Origin: Methylophilales bacterium HTCC2181 | GTDB taxonomy: Bacteria > Pseudomonadota > Gammaproteobacteria > Burkholderiales > Methylophilaceae | Reading direction: 5' to 3' | NCBI GenBank assembly: GCA_000168995.1 | Contig: AAUX01000001.1 | Span: 1,237,186 to 1,301,185 of the forward strand | DNA: 64,000 nt | Shown: one piece after another, positions 16,472-27,647 of the stretch | How positions within the stretch are numbered: position 1 is the first letter of the stretch | Layout: each line of letters begins with the position of its first letter | Translations under genes and position numbers: made by a program | Notes under the pieces: model-generated | The model's input: only the letters and a program-made list of their open reading frames with translations | Databases searched by the model: none | Told to the model about the DNA's origin: nothing

Positions 16472-16786
16472 ATGCAAAAATTTAAAGATATATTAGAAAC
16501 GCTAGACGATGCAAGTCATGTCAAAAAAATTCAACTATTTGATAAAGAAAAAAATTTAATATCTACTATTGAAAGTAAGCCCGGTACTCTTGGCTCCATT
16601 CGTGTTTACCATCATTTGTGGAAAACTTTTGGCATGATAGATATAAATGCAGCTATTGAAGGAGTTGATCTGTATTCAGAGCATGCTGAAAATGCTCAAG
16701 ATAACCCTGGAAGACATCCTAATATAGACATCCTAATGAATGTAATTGAAAACGAAGAAGTCTTGTCTGTAAAAATAATTAAGTAG
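16472..16786 (+). CDS. DUF2322 family protein
   Basis: A 104-aa soluble protein matching the DUF2322 family of beta- and gammaproteobacteria, function unknown. Characteristic elements are the PGTLGSIRVYHHLWKTFG stretch (about 38-55) and NPGRHPNIDILM (about 77-89). No membrane segment or cofactor motif is visible. It follows coq7 with an 8-bp gap and is probably cotranscribed. Its last 8 bp overlap the convergent osmC-family gene. Confidence 0.8.
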   Translation: MQKFKDILETLDDASHVKKIQLFDKEKNLISTIESKPGTLGSIRVYHHLWKTFGMIDINAAIEGVDLYSEHAENAQDNPGRHPNIDILMNVIENEEVLSVKIIK

Positions 16787-17207
16787 TTTTTTGTTGTTTA
16801 GTTATTCTGAAGTCATGGGTTATTTCAACACTTTTACTCAGCATAATGGTTGCAGAACAATATTTTTCGGCTGAAAGTCGAATTGCTCTTTCAACAGAAC
16901 CTTCATCCAAATCATTGCCCTCTATCATAAATCTTATGTGAATTTTTGTAAAAACCTTAGGTGCCTTGTTTGCTCTTTCAGCGCTTATAAGCGCCTCACA
17001 ACTCTTAATGGATTGCCTAGATTTCTTCAATATGGTGACTACATCGAATGAAGTGCAGCCTGCCATACCTAAAAGCATTAATTCCATTGGTCTCATGCCC
17101 TTATTTTCACCGCCCAACTCATTTGGCCCATCCATCATTACTTGGTGTCCCGAATCAGATTCGCCGCGAAAATTTACCTGGTCAATCCATTTAACTTTAG
17201 CTTCCAT
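16779..17207 (-). CDS. OsmC family peroxidase-like protein
   Basis: A 142-aa OsmC/YhfA-type protein. The two redox cysteines of the family are present: one in LLGMAGCTSFDVV and one in SAEKYCSATIML. OsmC-fold proteins reduce organic peroxides or related electrophiles; this one is closest in style to the YhfA subgroup, whose substrate is unclear. It directly abuts the FKBP gene, which lies upstream on the same strand. Confidence 0.9.
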   Translation of the reverse strand: MEAKVKWIDQVNFRGESDSGHQVMMDGPNELGGENKGMRPMELMLLGMAGCTSFDVVTILKKSRQSIKSCEALISAERANKAPKVFTKIHIRFMIEGNDLDEGSVERAIRLSAEKYCSATIMLSKSVEITHDFRITKQQKTT

Positions 17208-17657
17208 TTATTGAATTCCAAGAAGTTCCACATCGAAAATTAGATCTGCATTTGGAGGGATAACATTCCCCGCCCCTCTTGAGCCATAACCCATATCTGA
17301 TGGAATGATTATAGTTCTTGAACCACCGATCTTCATTCCGGCAAATCCTTGGTCCCAACCCTTAATAACCTGACCAACTCCTAAAACAAAAGTGAATGGC
17401 TCGCCCCTATCCTTTGAACTATCAAATTTATTCCCTTTTTTTCCGCTAACATTCACGTCGTATATCCAACCAGTATAGTGAACAGTCACAGTCAGACCTT
17501 TTTCTGCTTCGCGCCCTTCTCCAACCTTAATATCATTTGTTATGAATTCAGTCATTATATTTTCCTTTTTTTTAATTTCGTCTAGTTTGATTTCGATCGC
17601 ATTAATCAGACTAGTATTGAGTAGAAATATTACAGTCATTAAAAATTTTATCTTCAT
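17208..17657 (-). CDS. FKBP-type peptidyl-prolyl isomerase, two possible starts
   Basis: Single-domain FKBP (149 aa from the ATG at 17657). The FKBP core begins around residue 50 with TVTVHYTGW, and contains [17 protein letters not shown] and the C-terminal [14 protein letters not shown]. From the 17657 start the first 20 residues form a signal peptide, with AGGAG 8 nt upstream of that ATG on the coding strand read as AGGAG. A second in-frame ATG at 17555 (MTEFITND) has AAGGAA six bases upstream and would give a 115-aa cytosolic FKBP of the length usual in betaproteobacteria. Both products are plausible. It is followed without a gap by the OsmC gene. Confidence 0.9.
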   Translation of the reverse strand: MKIKFLMTVIFLLNTSLINAIEIKLDEIKKKENIMTEFITNDIKVGEGREAEKGLTVTVHYTGWIYDVNVSGKKGNKFDSSKDRGEPFTFVLGVGQVIKGWDQGFAGMKIGGSRTIIIPSDMGYGSRGAGNVIPPNADLIFDVELLGIQ

Positions 17658-17677
17658 AGCTGCTCTCCTATTAATTT

Positions 17678-19072
17678 CTAATAATTCAACCCTATTAAAT
17701 CATCAATAAAAGGCTGTGCTTTTTTTGCATTTTTTCCGTTCATAATAAAAACAAAGGAATGCATGTCACCATCATTGTTTAAAAAAAATCCCGCGATACC
17801 AACAACATCCTTCAACGAACCTGTTTTAAAGTGTCCTTTTTGCTTGAATTTTTTTGATTGCATTCTATCTCTAAGAGTTCCGTCTATTGAGGCTATTGGA
17901 AACGAAGCAATTATTTCTGGCATCAAAGGATCATTGTATATTTTTTGAAGGATTTGCAACAGTTGATTTGGGCTTATTTTTATATCTCTTGACAGTCCCG
18001 CTCCATTATCTACATAAAAATTTTCAAATGTCATTTCCTTTTGACTCAACCAATTGTTTACATAGTCATTAACCATGTCTTCAGTTGGTCTTTCGCCGGT
18101 CACTTCTTTAATAATAGTCAACATTAAGTTTCTTGCCATTAAATTTAGACTAAATTTATTGATATCTCTTATAAGCTCACTAACAGGCTTTGAGTGATGC
18201 GTGCTTATTACTATTGCATTGGTTGGCTCCTCAAAGTTTTTTTTCATAATCCCGCTATATAATCCACCATTTCTTTGCCATATATCTTTAAAGTTTTCAT
18301 GGAAATAAACCGAATTGTCGAGCAAGGCTAGATCGATCTCTTTGCCAACACACCGATCGCTAAAGCTACCCTTAAACTCTATAGTTTCAGAGTCTATTTT
18401 ATCTACCCCTAGGCTTGACTTCCAGTTAGCACAGGAACGATTTGTTTTTTTTAGGTTATTGATAATTTTTAACTGACTTAAATTGGGTTCGGAAATGATT
18501 TTAATTATATTTTTATCTATATTAAATTTAAAGTTAATGGTATTGCTTTGTAAGCTTATTGGACTTGGGAGAACGTTGTAGGCTCTATAAGGATTGTCAT
18601 CAAAATTTATGTCTTTGGGCATAACTCCAAAAAAACTATAATCTAATACCAAGTTACCAGTAATCTTTTTTATTCCCAATCTTTGTACTTCTCTAATCAT
18701 TTTTTCAAGATCCGCAATAGAAAAAGATGCGTCACCAGTTCCCCTAAAAATTAAATCCCCTTTCAAAATGTCTTTATCTACTTTTCCAGTATATAAAAAT
18801 TCAGATCGCCATTTATAACTTGGGCCTAAGTCCTTCAAAGCAATATAAGTAGTAAAAATCTTAACTAATGAGGCTGTATTAAATGATTTTTCTGCGTTAT
18901 GGGTGATAGGTTTTTTTGTTTTATTGGATAAATTTTGAATAGCAAAACCATAATTCGCCTCATTAAAGCGATACTTTTGACTGAGACTTTTAAATTTTTC
19001 AGGCAGATCTGCATAAAGATTTGTTGAAAAAAGGATAAAGAAGCCTGTCAAAAAAATAACGGTTCTAAGCAT
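17678..19072 (-). CDS. dacB: D-alanyl-D-alanine carboxypeptidase/endopeptidase (PBP4 type)
   Basis: Periplasmic class C penicillin-binding protein (464 aa, S13 family) that trims or cleaves peptidoglycan cross-links. A signal peptide covers about 1-21. The active-site SxxK is SLVK at 68-71, the SxN motif is SLN in FSLNLMARN, and the KTG box is in [10 protein letters not shown] near the C-terminus. The insertion region between motifs 1 and 2 has the length typical for DacB. Its start overlaps the bioA end by 8 bp, an unusual pairing of cell-wall and biotin genes. Confidence 0.94.
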   Translation of the reverse strand: MLRTVIFLTGFFILFSTNLYADLPEKFKSLSQKYRFNEANYGFAIQNLSNKTKKPITHNAEKSFNTASLVKIFTTYIALKDLGPSYKWRSEFLYTGKVDKDILKGDLIFRGTGDASFSIADLEKMIREVQRLGIKKITGNLVLDYSFFGVMPKDINFDDNPYRAYNVLPSPISLQSNTINFKFNIDKNIIKIISEPNLSQLKIINNLKKTNRSCANWKSSLGVDKIDSETIEFKGSFSDRCVGKEIDLALLDNSVYFHENFKDIWQRNGGLYSGIMKKNFEEPTNAIVISTHHSKPVSELIRDINKFSLNLMARNLMLTIIKEVTGERPTEDMVNDYVNNWLSQKEMTFENFYVDNGAGLSRDIKISPNQLLQILQKIYNDPLMPEIIASFPIASIDGTLRDRMQSKKFKQKGHFKTGSLKDVVGIAGFFLNNDGDMHSFVFIMNGKNAKKAQPFIDDLIGLNY

Positions 19073-20363
19073 GGCGTTTGATTGCTTCTTCAGAAGTTTT
19101 TATCATGTGTCGCATTTCGAAATCATTAATTGTATAGGATGGCATAAAATAAATAGTTCTATTTATTGGTCTAATATAAAGACCATTATCTACGCAAGAC
19201 TGAACTACTTTTTGAATGTTAACTTGACTGTTAAGCTCAAAAGCCCAAATCATACCAATGTTTCTAAGCTGGCTGATAGGTAGGTCTTTGTGATTTTCTA
19301 TTAGCTTGTTAATTTTTTTTGCCTTAATTGCATTGTTACCCATCACATCATTATTCTTAAAGATTGATAAGGTTCCGAGTGCGGCGCTACACGCTAAAGG
19401 ATTGCCTGTATAACTATGAGAATGAAGGAATCCCTTCCTTACATCTCGATGATAAAAAGAATCGTAAATTTTATCTCTTGTTAATGTGACTGAAAGTGGA
19501 AGATAACCACCTGTAAGACCCTTTGAAAGACATAAGAAGTCGGGTGTTATATCTGCATATTGATGAGCAAATAACTTCCCCGTTCTTCCAAAACCAACGG
19601 CAATTTCATCCACAATCATATGGATGCTATACTCATCACAAAGCTTTCTAATATCTTGTAAATACTGCTTGTCATAAATACCCATACCTGAAGCACACTG
19701 GACCAAAGGTTCTAAAATAAAACTTGAAATTACATGGGCTTTTTGTTCAAAAAGTTCTCTTACTTTCTCGACTTTTGCCGATGTAAATTCTTTAATAGAT
19801 TGGTTTGGCTCCTTAAGTCTCCAGTCGGGTGAATCAACCTGCAAATGCTTTTGCATTAGCTGGCTATAATGCTCTCTAAAAATAGGCACATCAGTTACCG
19901 ACAAAGCTCCTAATGTTTCTCCGTGGTAACTGTTTTGCAAATATACAATCTTAGTTTTTTTTATATTGCCTTTTTCTCTCCAATAATGTGAACTCATTTT
20001 TAATGCAATCTCAATCGCGTTGGCGCCATCGCTTCCATAAAAACAATGTCCAAGCCCAGTCAGCTCACTGAGCTGCTCAGACAAACTAATCACAGGCTCA
20101 TGAGTCATACCAGCAATCATAGAATGTTCAAGCTGATTTAATTGTTTGCTGACAAAGCCTTTTATTGTCGTATTGTTATGTCCAAATAAATTTACCCACC
20201 AAGAACTGGTAGCATCAAGATATTTTTTTCCCTCAAAATCTATGAGCCAAGAACCGCGACCTTTTTCAATAGGAATAAGTAGCTGTTCTTCATAATGCTT
20301 CATTTGCGAGCACGGATGCCATACAGACTTCAAGCTTCTCTTAATAATTGATTTATTCTTCAT
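19065..20363 (-). CDS. bioA: Adenosylmethionine-8-amino-7-oxononanoate aminotransferase
   Basis: PLP-dependent class III aminotransferase of biotin synthesis that makes 7,8-diaminopelargonate using S-adenosylmethionine as amino donor. The VWHPCSQMKHYE N-terminus is diagnostic for BioA; the PLP lysine lies in LCLSKGLTGGYLPL and the IVDEIAVGFGRTG motif is present. I chose the ATG at 20363 (432 aa), two bases after the stop of the upstream aldo/keto reductase; an upstream in-frame ATG at 20387 would overlap that gene. No other bio gene is in this window. Confidence 0.95.
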   Translation of the reverse strand: MKNKSIIKRSLKSVWHPCSQMKHYEEQLLIPIEKGRGSWLIDFEGKKYLDATSSWWVNLFGHNNTTIKGFVSKQLNQLEHSMIAGMTHEPVISLSEQLSELTGLGHCFYGSDGANAIEIALKMSSHYWREKGNIKKTKIVYLQNSYHGETLGALSVTDVPIFREHYSQLMQKHLQVDSPDWRLKEPNQSIKEFTSAKVEKVRELFEQKAHVISSFILEPLVQCASGMGIYDKQYLQDIRKLCDEYSIHMIVDEIAVGFGRTGKLFAHQYADITPDFLCLSKGLTGGYLPLSVTLTRDKIYDSFYHRDVRKGFLHSHSYTGNPLACSAALGTLSIFKNNDVMGNNAIKAKKINKLIENHKDLPISQLRNIGMIWAFELNSQVNIQKVVQSCVDNGLYIRPINRTIYFMPSYTINDFEMRHMIKTSEEAIKRHA

Positions 20364-20365
20364 GG

Positions 20366-21433
20366 CTAGGGTGCTGGATTCATACATCTAAGATGTATAT
20401 CATCAATTCTTTTTAATACACTGTCATCAAGCCTGAGTGCATAAGCTTCTATATTTTCTTTAAGTTGTTCTATAGATGTGGCTCCGATAACGGTACTCTT
20501 TACAAACCATTGATGATACACAAAAGACAGTGCCAAGGATGTTGGGCTAACGCCCATGTCTGCTGCTAGGGCTGAATAGCTTTCTACTGCTTTCGGCACA
20601 CCTGGCTTATCGAACCTTTGAGCATAACCTTTAAATAAATTCACCCTTCCTTTTTCCTCAGGATTTTTTAGGTACTTTCCTGTTAGATGACCAAATCCTA
20701 GAGGAGAATATGGGAAAAAGCTTATACCTTCTCGATACATTATTTCTGTCAATCCTAATTCAGCAACGCGATTTAAAAGGCTATAGTTATTTTGTATATT
20801 GCAGATGACTGGCAACCCTTTTTCACGAGCAATACGAATAAACTCCATTACACCCCAGGACCATTCATTTGACAATGCAATAAAACGAGCTTTACCTGAA
20901 GAAACTAGCTCACTCAGTGTGTTTAATTGCTCCTCTATGGAAACCCAATTAATCTTCTTACCATCCCTATACTCCATCTCAGGATCAAACTTGTACTGCC
21001 CAAACATTGGAACATTTCTCTCTGGCCAATGAAGATATAATAAATCAACATAATCGGTTTGTAGTCTTTGTAATGACTTCTCAACAGACTCAATAATATT
21101 TTTTCGATCAAGGGATAAAGGTCCTCCCCTTATCCAAGAGAGATCTCGCCTAGGTCCAGCTACTTTTGTAGAAAGTACTAATTCTTCTCTTTTTTGATAT
21201 TTCAACCAGTTACCAATAATTATTTCAGTTTTGGTATATGTATCAGCTTTGGGGGGGACTGGATACAACTCTGCTACATCCAAACAATTAATACCTTGAT
21301 CGATAGCAAAGTCTAATTGATGGAAAGCTTCCTCCTGTGTATTCTGATCCCCAAATGTCATAGTGCCTAAAGTAATAGGGGATACTAATAATGAAGAATT
21401 TCCAACTAACCTATAATCTTTCTTTTCAAACAT
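20366..21433 (-). CDS. Tas-like NADP(H)-dependent aldo/keto reductase
   Basis: Aldo/keto reductase (355 aa) with a TIM-barrel fold, close in pattern to E. coli Tas. The catalytic tetrad regions are visible: the Asp/Tyr site in NCLDVAELYPV, the lysine in LVLSTKVAGPRR, and the histidine in DLLYLHWPERN. The insertion RRDLSWIRGG after the lysine strand is characteristic of the Tas subgroup. Physiological substrate unknown. It is the upstream partner of bioA and is divergent from groES. Confidence 0.9.
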   Translation of the reverse strand: MFEKKDYRLVGNSSLLVSPITLGTMTFGDQNTQEEAFHQLDFAIDQGINCLDVAELYPVPPKADTYTKTEIIIGNWLKYQKREELVLSTKVAGPRRDLSWIRGGPLSLDRKNIIESVEKSLQRLQTDYVDLLYLHWPERNVPMFGQYKFDPEMEYRDGKKINWVSIEEQLNTLSELVSSGKARFIALSNEWSWGVMEFIRIAREKGLPVICNIQNNYSLLNRVAELGLTEIMYREGISFFPYSPLGFGHLTGKYLKNPEEKGRVNLFKGYAQRFDKPGVPKAVESYSALAADMGVSPTSLALSFVYHQWFVKSTVIGATSIEQLKENIEAYALRLDDSVLKRIDDIHLRCMNPAP

Positions 21434-21478
21434 TTTTTAGTAAAAACAATAATTTATAAAATAATTTATATCTACGCC

Positions 21479-21508
21479 CTTGAATTTTAGAACATTCATC
21501 CCTATTAT
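21479..21508 (+). promoter_or_regulatory. Sigma-32-like heat-shock promoter of groESL
   Basis: CTTGAA (21479-21484) and CCCTATTAT (21500-21508) are separated by 15 bp and match the sigma-32 consensus CTTGAAA / CCCCATnTA closely. The -10 element ends where the CIRCE operator begins, so the repressor would cover the transcription start. Confidence 0.65.
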
Positions 21509-21534
21509 TAGCACTCTATCAAGTTGAGTGCTAA
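21508..21534. promoter_or_regulatory. CIRCE operator for HrcA
   Basis: A perfect inverted repeat TTAGCACTC-N9-GAGTGCTAA, the canonical HrcA-binding CIRCE element. It lies 64 bp before the groES start, at the expected transcription start of groESL. Confidence 0.97.
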
Positions 21535-21598
21535 TTTTGCATTAGACCTTAGATAAATTTAAACAATATTAAGAATACACTACTAGGAGAACTAACAA

Positions 21599-21889
21599 AT
21601 GAAAATTCGTCCTTTACATGATCGCGTTATTGTAAAGCGTCTCGAAGAAGAGCGTACAACAGCTTCAGGTATTGTTATACCAGAAAGCGCATCTGCTGAA
21701 AAACCAGACCAAGGAACAATAGAGGCTATAGGCAACGGAAAAGTTCTTGAAGATGGATCCATTAGAGCCCTGGATGTAAAAGTAGGTGACAAAGTACTTT
21801 TTGGTAAATATGCTGGGCAAGCAGTTAAGGTTGATGGTGATGAGCTTCTTGTTATGCGAGAAGAAGACATTATGGGCATTGTTGAATAA
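21599..21889 (+). CDS. groES: Co-chaperonin GroES
   Basis: GroES (96 aa), the heptameric lid that encloses substrate proteins in the GroEL cavity. It begins [14 protein letters not shown] and carries the mobile loop around [15 protein letters not shown], followed by the beta-barrel segment [12 protein letters not shown]. It is the first gene of the groESL operon behind the CIRCE and sigma-32-like elements, 47 bp before groEL. Confidence 0.99.
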   Translation: MKIRPLHDRVIVKRLEEERTTASGIVIPESASAEKPDQGTIEAIGNGKVLEDGSIRALDVKVGDKVLFGKYAGQAVKVDGDELLVMREEDIMGIVE

Positions 21890-21918
21890 ATCTTTAAGTT
21901 AACTCAATTAATTTATGA

Positions 21919-23598
<1,680 letters not shown>

Positions 23599-23618
23599 CC
23601 AAATATCATTTGATATTT

Positions 23619-23649
23619 AAAAAAGGTCTCTTGCGAGGCCTTTTTTTTT
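23619..23649 (+). terminator. Intrinsic terminator of groESL
   Basis: GGTCTC and GAGGCC form a 6-bp stem with one G-U pair and a TTGC loop, preceded by an A-tract and followed by nine T residues. A separate perfect palindrome (23602-23619 region) lies between the groEL stop and this hairpin. Confidence 0.88.
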
Positions 23650-23765
23650 GCTCCTACGAACCATTTCATAATTTTTATGTTTCAATAGTTTTAGCATTCT
23701 AATAAAGAAAATAATTCACAAACTTCCCTCGTTAATAGCAAAATGAAAAATAAATGATGTAGCAT

Positions 23766-25943
23766 ATGGGCATGAACGATCTCACAATAAATAAGCAGCA
23801 GGGCCAGGAACTAAATCTGAAGCAACAAGAAGCAGTTACCCTCTCCGATCAATCAGCCCTCATTTTAGCTGGGGCTGGAAGTGGAAAAACCAAGGTGTTA
23901 ACTTCCCGTTTTGCTTGGCTTATACAAAATCAAATTGCTAGTCCTGGTGGAATTCTAGCTGTAACCTTCACGAATAAAGCAGCAAAAGAAATGTTGGTAA
24001 GGATATCTGCTCAACTGCCTATAAATCCAAGAGGTATGTGGGTAGGAACGTTTCATGGTCTTTGTAATCGATTTTTAAAAAAACACTACCAAGATGCCAG
24101 CCTTCCACAGATATTTCAAATTCTTGATAGTGCAGATCAAAAGTCTGCAATAAAAAGAGTTATGAAGAAAATGAATATTGATGAGGACTTTCTTCCATCA
24201 AAAGAAGTGCTGTATTTTATTAATGGCAATAAAGAAGAAGGAGTTAGGTCAAATGCTTATAAGGCTTTTGATGATATTTCTGAAAAAAAAAATGCAATCT
24301 ATAAAGCCTATGAAGACCAATGCCTGAAGGAAGGTGTGGTAGATTTTGCAGAACTCTTACTGCGTTGTTTAGAATTATTTCAAAATAAACCAATGATACG
24401 GGAGCATTATCAATCTATTTTTAAGCATATACTTGTTGATGAGTTTCAAGATACTAGCAAATTACAATATGAATGGCTTAAGCTTCTGACTGCAAAAAAT
24501 AGCTTTATCTTTGCTGTAGGTGATGATGATCAGTCTATATATGGATTCCGAGGTGCCAGACCAGGCAATATGAAGGATCTTCAAAAAGACTTTAAAATCA
24601 ATAACATCATCAAGCTTGAGCAAAATTACCGATCAAAAAATAATATTCTAAATGCCGCTAATGCCATTATTGAAAATAATGCTGATCGGTTGGGGAAGAA
24701 TTTATGGTCCGAAGCTGGAGATGGGGATTTAATTCGTCAATATAATGCGCTTGATGATCGATTTGAAACAAGCTATATTTTAGACGAAATAAAAGGCCTA
24801 CATCGATCAGGCTCTCGTTACGATCAAATTGCTATCTTATACAGAAATAATGCTCAATCTCGCGTAATTGAAATGGCAATGGTGTCAAATAATATTCCCT
24901 ATCGAGTATATGGTGGGCTTCGCTTTTTTGAAAGAGCTGAGATTAAAAGTTCTTTAGCCTACCTTAGGCTGATCACCAATAAAAAAGATGATACCGCATT
25001 TCTTAGAATTATTAATTTTCCTCCAAGAGGTATTGGTGCAAAAGCTCTTGAGCTAATTCAGGATGTTGCTAATGCTGAGAAAATCTCATTGTGGCAATCA
25101 GCGGAAAGAATCGAGTCAGAGAATAAAAATACCAAGATATCTTTCTTTGTCCATCTCATAAGGCATATTGAAGATCAAATAGAAGGGAATAATATTGACG
25201 AATCTATCGACTTTATTAATTCATACTCAACACTCAAGGATCATTACGGAAAGGATAAAGATGGAAGTTCACGGATAGAAAACCTTGACGAATTAGTTTC
25301 AGCCGCTAAAGCATACATAAATGAATTTCGTGAAGAGAATACAGAAAATGAGAGTGGGGACAGCAAGGCATCAATATTATCCGACTTTTTAGACTTTACA
25401 TCACTTGAAAGTGGAGAATTACAAGCCTCAGCAGGTGATGATGCATTACAGTTGATGACTATACATTCCTCAAAAGGCCTGGAATTTGATACAGTTTTTA
25501 TAACTGGGTTAGAGGAAGGTTTGTGTCCTCACGAGCGAAGTCTTTCAGAGAACAACGGGCTTGAAGAAGAGCGAAGGCTTATGTATGTGGCCGTCACAAG
25601 AGCAAGGCAAAAGTTATATCTAACTCTTGCTCAATCTAGACTAACATATGGACAAACGATGTATAACTTACCATCACGATTTCTTGATGAAATTCCCAAC
25701 GAACTCGTGAAAAGAATTAATGCTCCAAAAAAATCTTTTGCTATTTCTACCGCAAAAATTGCTACTCATTCTGAAACAAAGCATGCATGGAAAATTGGTG
25801 CTGCCGTAGAGCATGCTAAGTTTGGAGTGGGGATTGTTACTGGTTATGAAGGCAACGAAAACGATTTAAGGGTACAAATTAATTTCCATAGTTATGGCGT
25901 CAAATGGCTTGCGATGGAATATGCAAAGTTAGCTGAAATCTAA
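23766..25943 (+). CDS. uvrD: ATP-dependent DNA helicase UvrD/PcrA type
   Basis: Superfamily 1A helicase (725 aa) that unwinds 3'-tailed DNA in excision and mismatch repair. Walker A is GAGSGKT at 36-42, motif II is DEFQ at 225-228, and motif III follows in VGDDDQSIYGFRGA. Motifs IV-VI appear as QNYRSK, TIHSSKGLEFDTVF and RLMYVAVTRARQ. The C-terminal 50 residues (KIGAAVEHAKFGVGIV onward) form the small Tudor-like domain typical of UvrD/PcrA. It is the plus-strand neighbour of the BPSS1780-thrB cluster, a conserved betaproteobacterial arrangement. Confidence 0.95.
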   Translation: MGMNDLTINKQQGQELNLKQQEAVTLSDQSALILAGAGSGKTKVLTSRFAWLIQNQIASPGGILAVTFTNKAAKEMLVRISAQLPINPRGMWVGTFHGLCNRFLKKHYQDASLPQIFQILDSADQKSAIKRVMKKMNIDEDFLPSKEVLYFINGNKEEGVRSNAYKAFDDISEKKNAIYKAYEDQCLKEGVVDFAELLLRCLELFQNKPMIREHYQSIFKHILVDEFQDTSKLQYEWLKLLTAKNSFIFAVGDDDQSIYGFRGARPGNMKDLQKDFKINNIIKLEQNYRSKNNILNAANAIIENNADRLGKNLWSEAGDGDLIRQYNALDDRFETSYILDEIKGLHRSGSRYDQIAILYRNNAQSRVIEMAMVSNNIPYRVYGGLRFFERAEIKSSLAYLRLITNKKDDTAFLRIINFPPRGIGAKALELIQDVANAEKISLWQSAERIESENKNTKISFFVHLIRHIEDQIEGNNIDESIDFINSYSTLKDHYGKDKDGSSRIENLDELVSAAKAYINEFREENTENESGDSKASILSDFLDFTSLESGELQASAGDDALQLMTIHSSKGLEFDTVFITGLEEGLCPHERSLSENNGLEEERRLMYVAVTRARQKLYLTLAQSRLTYGQTMYNLPSRFLDEIPNELVKRINAPKKSFAISTAKIATHSETKHAWKIGAAVEHAKFGVGIVTGYEGNENDLRVQINFHSYGVKWLAMEYAKLAEI

Positions 25944-25950
25944 AAAAAGA

Positions 25951-26703
25951 TTACTTAAAAATTTCCTTAAATGTTACACATTGCATTGCAAACGTTAAAG
26001 ACATAAAGGCAGCCATTGCAATGATCAGGGCAAAGCTCAGTATCAGCGAAATAAATCCGGAAGTAGATGAACCAATAAATGCAAATGCAAATGAAATAAG
26101 AAGCATGCTACATAGAAAGCATAAAAAAATAATAATTAATCCAAGTGTAATTGGAACAAAAAACATTAGACAGGCAGCAAAACTTGACTTGATAGCCTTA
26201 AAAAAACCATACCCTTTGAAGGCAATAAGGAGTGGGGCGAACCAAGTCATCATCATGAATGGTATGGCCATAACAATAATTTTATAAATTATTCCTGAAA
26301 AATCATCGAGCATAAAATTATAGTCAGGAGTGCCTTTTGAGAGCTCAATAAGTGAAGCTATATCAGCACCGATTAATCCACTTAATATCACCGCATATAT
26401 AAATGAAAATAAGCCTACCTTTAAAATATCAGGAATCTTTGGCTTAATTATTTCTAACGGTTTTTGCGAGTCAAATGCCTCTTCATGAGAAAGTTTTTGG
26501 TAATAAAAAATGATGTATATGGTAATAAACGGCCAAATAAAGACTGCAAATAAACCAAGAGATTGCATGCCTGGTATGGCGGGCAATATCATATAAAGAG
26601 TCAGATAAAGCATACCAAAAAATAATGATATTTTAAATGAGTGCTTTACAAGATAAACACTCTCAAGAACCCAGTTGCTTGCTTTTATGAAAGTGCTTTT
26701 CAT
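25951..26703 (-). CDS. BPSS1780-family membrane protein
   Basis: A 250-aa integral membrane protein with about five or six helices and almost no polar loops beyond residues 73-95. The N-terminus (KASNWVLESVYLVKHSF) and its position directly after homoserine kinase match the BPSS1780 family of betaproteobacteria, whose function is unknown. Its ATG overlaps the thrB stop (4 bp), so the two are translationally coupled. I can infer no substrate. Confidence 0.75.
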   Translation of the reverse strand: MKSTFIKASNWVLESVYLVKHSFKISLFFGMLYLTLYMILPAIPGMQSLGLFAVFIWPFITIYIIFYYQKLSHEEAFDSQKPLEIIKPKIPDILKVGLFSFIYAVILSGLIGADIASLIELSKGTPDYNFMLDDFSGIIYKIIVMAIPFMMMTWFAPLLIAFKGYGFFKAIKSSFAACLMFFVPITLGLIIIFLCFLCSMLLISFAFAFIGSSTSGFISLILSFALIIAMAAFMSLTFAMQCVTFKEIFK

Positions 26704-27632
26704 TTGATATGGAGAGCCTGTCTTTTTAATAAGATACTTTTAAAGTGATTAGGGTCTTTGGTTGTTATATCTTTGCCCTGCCTAATATTAAAAAAATCAT
26801 AAAGCCTCGAAACCCAAAATCTCAAAGCTGCAAGTCTTAGAAAAATAGGCAGTGCTTCAACCTCTATATTTTCAAGCTTTCTTACAGACTCGTATCCTTT
26901 TATCAATTCTTCCATATGATTATCTTGAATATCTCCTGCACTGTTTATACACCAATCGTTTGCAGTGATGGCTATATCATAAATATACTTATCGTTACAG
27001 GCATAATAGAAGTCAATCATTCCTGAGATTTGATCGTTATCAAAAAGAATATTGTCCTTAAATAGATCGGCATGAATCATTCCTTCAGGCAGTGGGCTCG
27101 AACTATATTTTCTCTGGAAAGAGCATTCATTTTCTATAATATCCCTGTCTTCCTTAGGTAGATCCTTTGCCATTAAGAGGCTTGACTCCTCTATCCAATC
27201 CAAACCTCTACTATTAGCTTTTTTTTGAGGAAATTCTGTGGCTTTACAGTGAAGATGTGCAAGCGCCCTCCCAACTTGGTAGCAATCCCCTTGCTCTACT
27301 ATTTTTCTTTCCGAGCCACCCAAAAAAGAAACAAGAAGAGCTGGTTTATTCTTTAGAAATGAAATGCAGGATTGGCTTTTATTCTTAATTGGAAGAGGAC
27401 ACCTCAGTTGTCGGTCTGCAAGATGGGTCATTAAATCTAAATAAAATGGTAGTTCATCTCTAGTTGAATCTTCAAAAATCGTTAAAATGTATTTTGCTGT
27501 TTTGGTAGCAACTAAATAATTGGTGTTTGTAACCCCTGAAGATATTCCCTGAAAACTTTCAAGGGCTCCTAGATTATATCCATTCAGCCATACCTTTAAC
27601 TCATCAAAACTAATCGAAGTAAAAACAGCCAT
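26700..27632 (-). CDS. thrB: Homoserine kinase, choline-kinase-like type
   Basis: Homoserine kinase (310 aa) of the aminoglycoside/choline kinase fold used by betaproteobacteria and pseudomonads, unrelated in fold to the GHMP-type ThrB of E. coli. The start MAVFTSISFDEL and the G-loop region GISSGVTNTNYLV are typical. The catalytic loop is HADLFKDN (187-194) and the metal-binding Asp lies in GMIDFYYA (Asp207). It phosphorylates homoserine for threonine synthesis. It sits in the polA / DUF2782 / thrB / BPSS1780 / uvrD synteny block. Confidence 0.93.
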   Translation of the reverse strand: MAVFTSISFDELKVWLNGYNLGALESFQGISSGVTNTNYLVATKTAKYILTIFEDSTRDELPFYLDLMTHLADRQLRCPLPIKNKSQSCISFLKNKPALLVSFLGGSERKIVEQGDCYQVGRALAHLHCKATEFPQKKANSRGLDWIEESSLLMAKDLPKEDRDIIENECSFQRKYSSSPLPEGMIHADLFKDNILFDNDQISGMIDFYYACNDKYIYDIAITANDWCINSAGDIQDNHMEELIKGYESVRKLENIEVEALPIFLRLAALRFWVSRLYDFFNIRQGKDITTKDPNHFKSILLKRQALHIK

Positions 27633-27647
27633 TTAAGTTTTAATTAT

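Noticed and set aside
21592..21879. Open frame of 95 codons antisense to almost all of groES
   Set aside because: It mirrors a strongly conserved gene, is rich in Ser/Pro/Ile typical of antisense frames, and has no ribosome-binding site or family resemblance.
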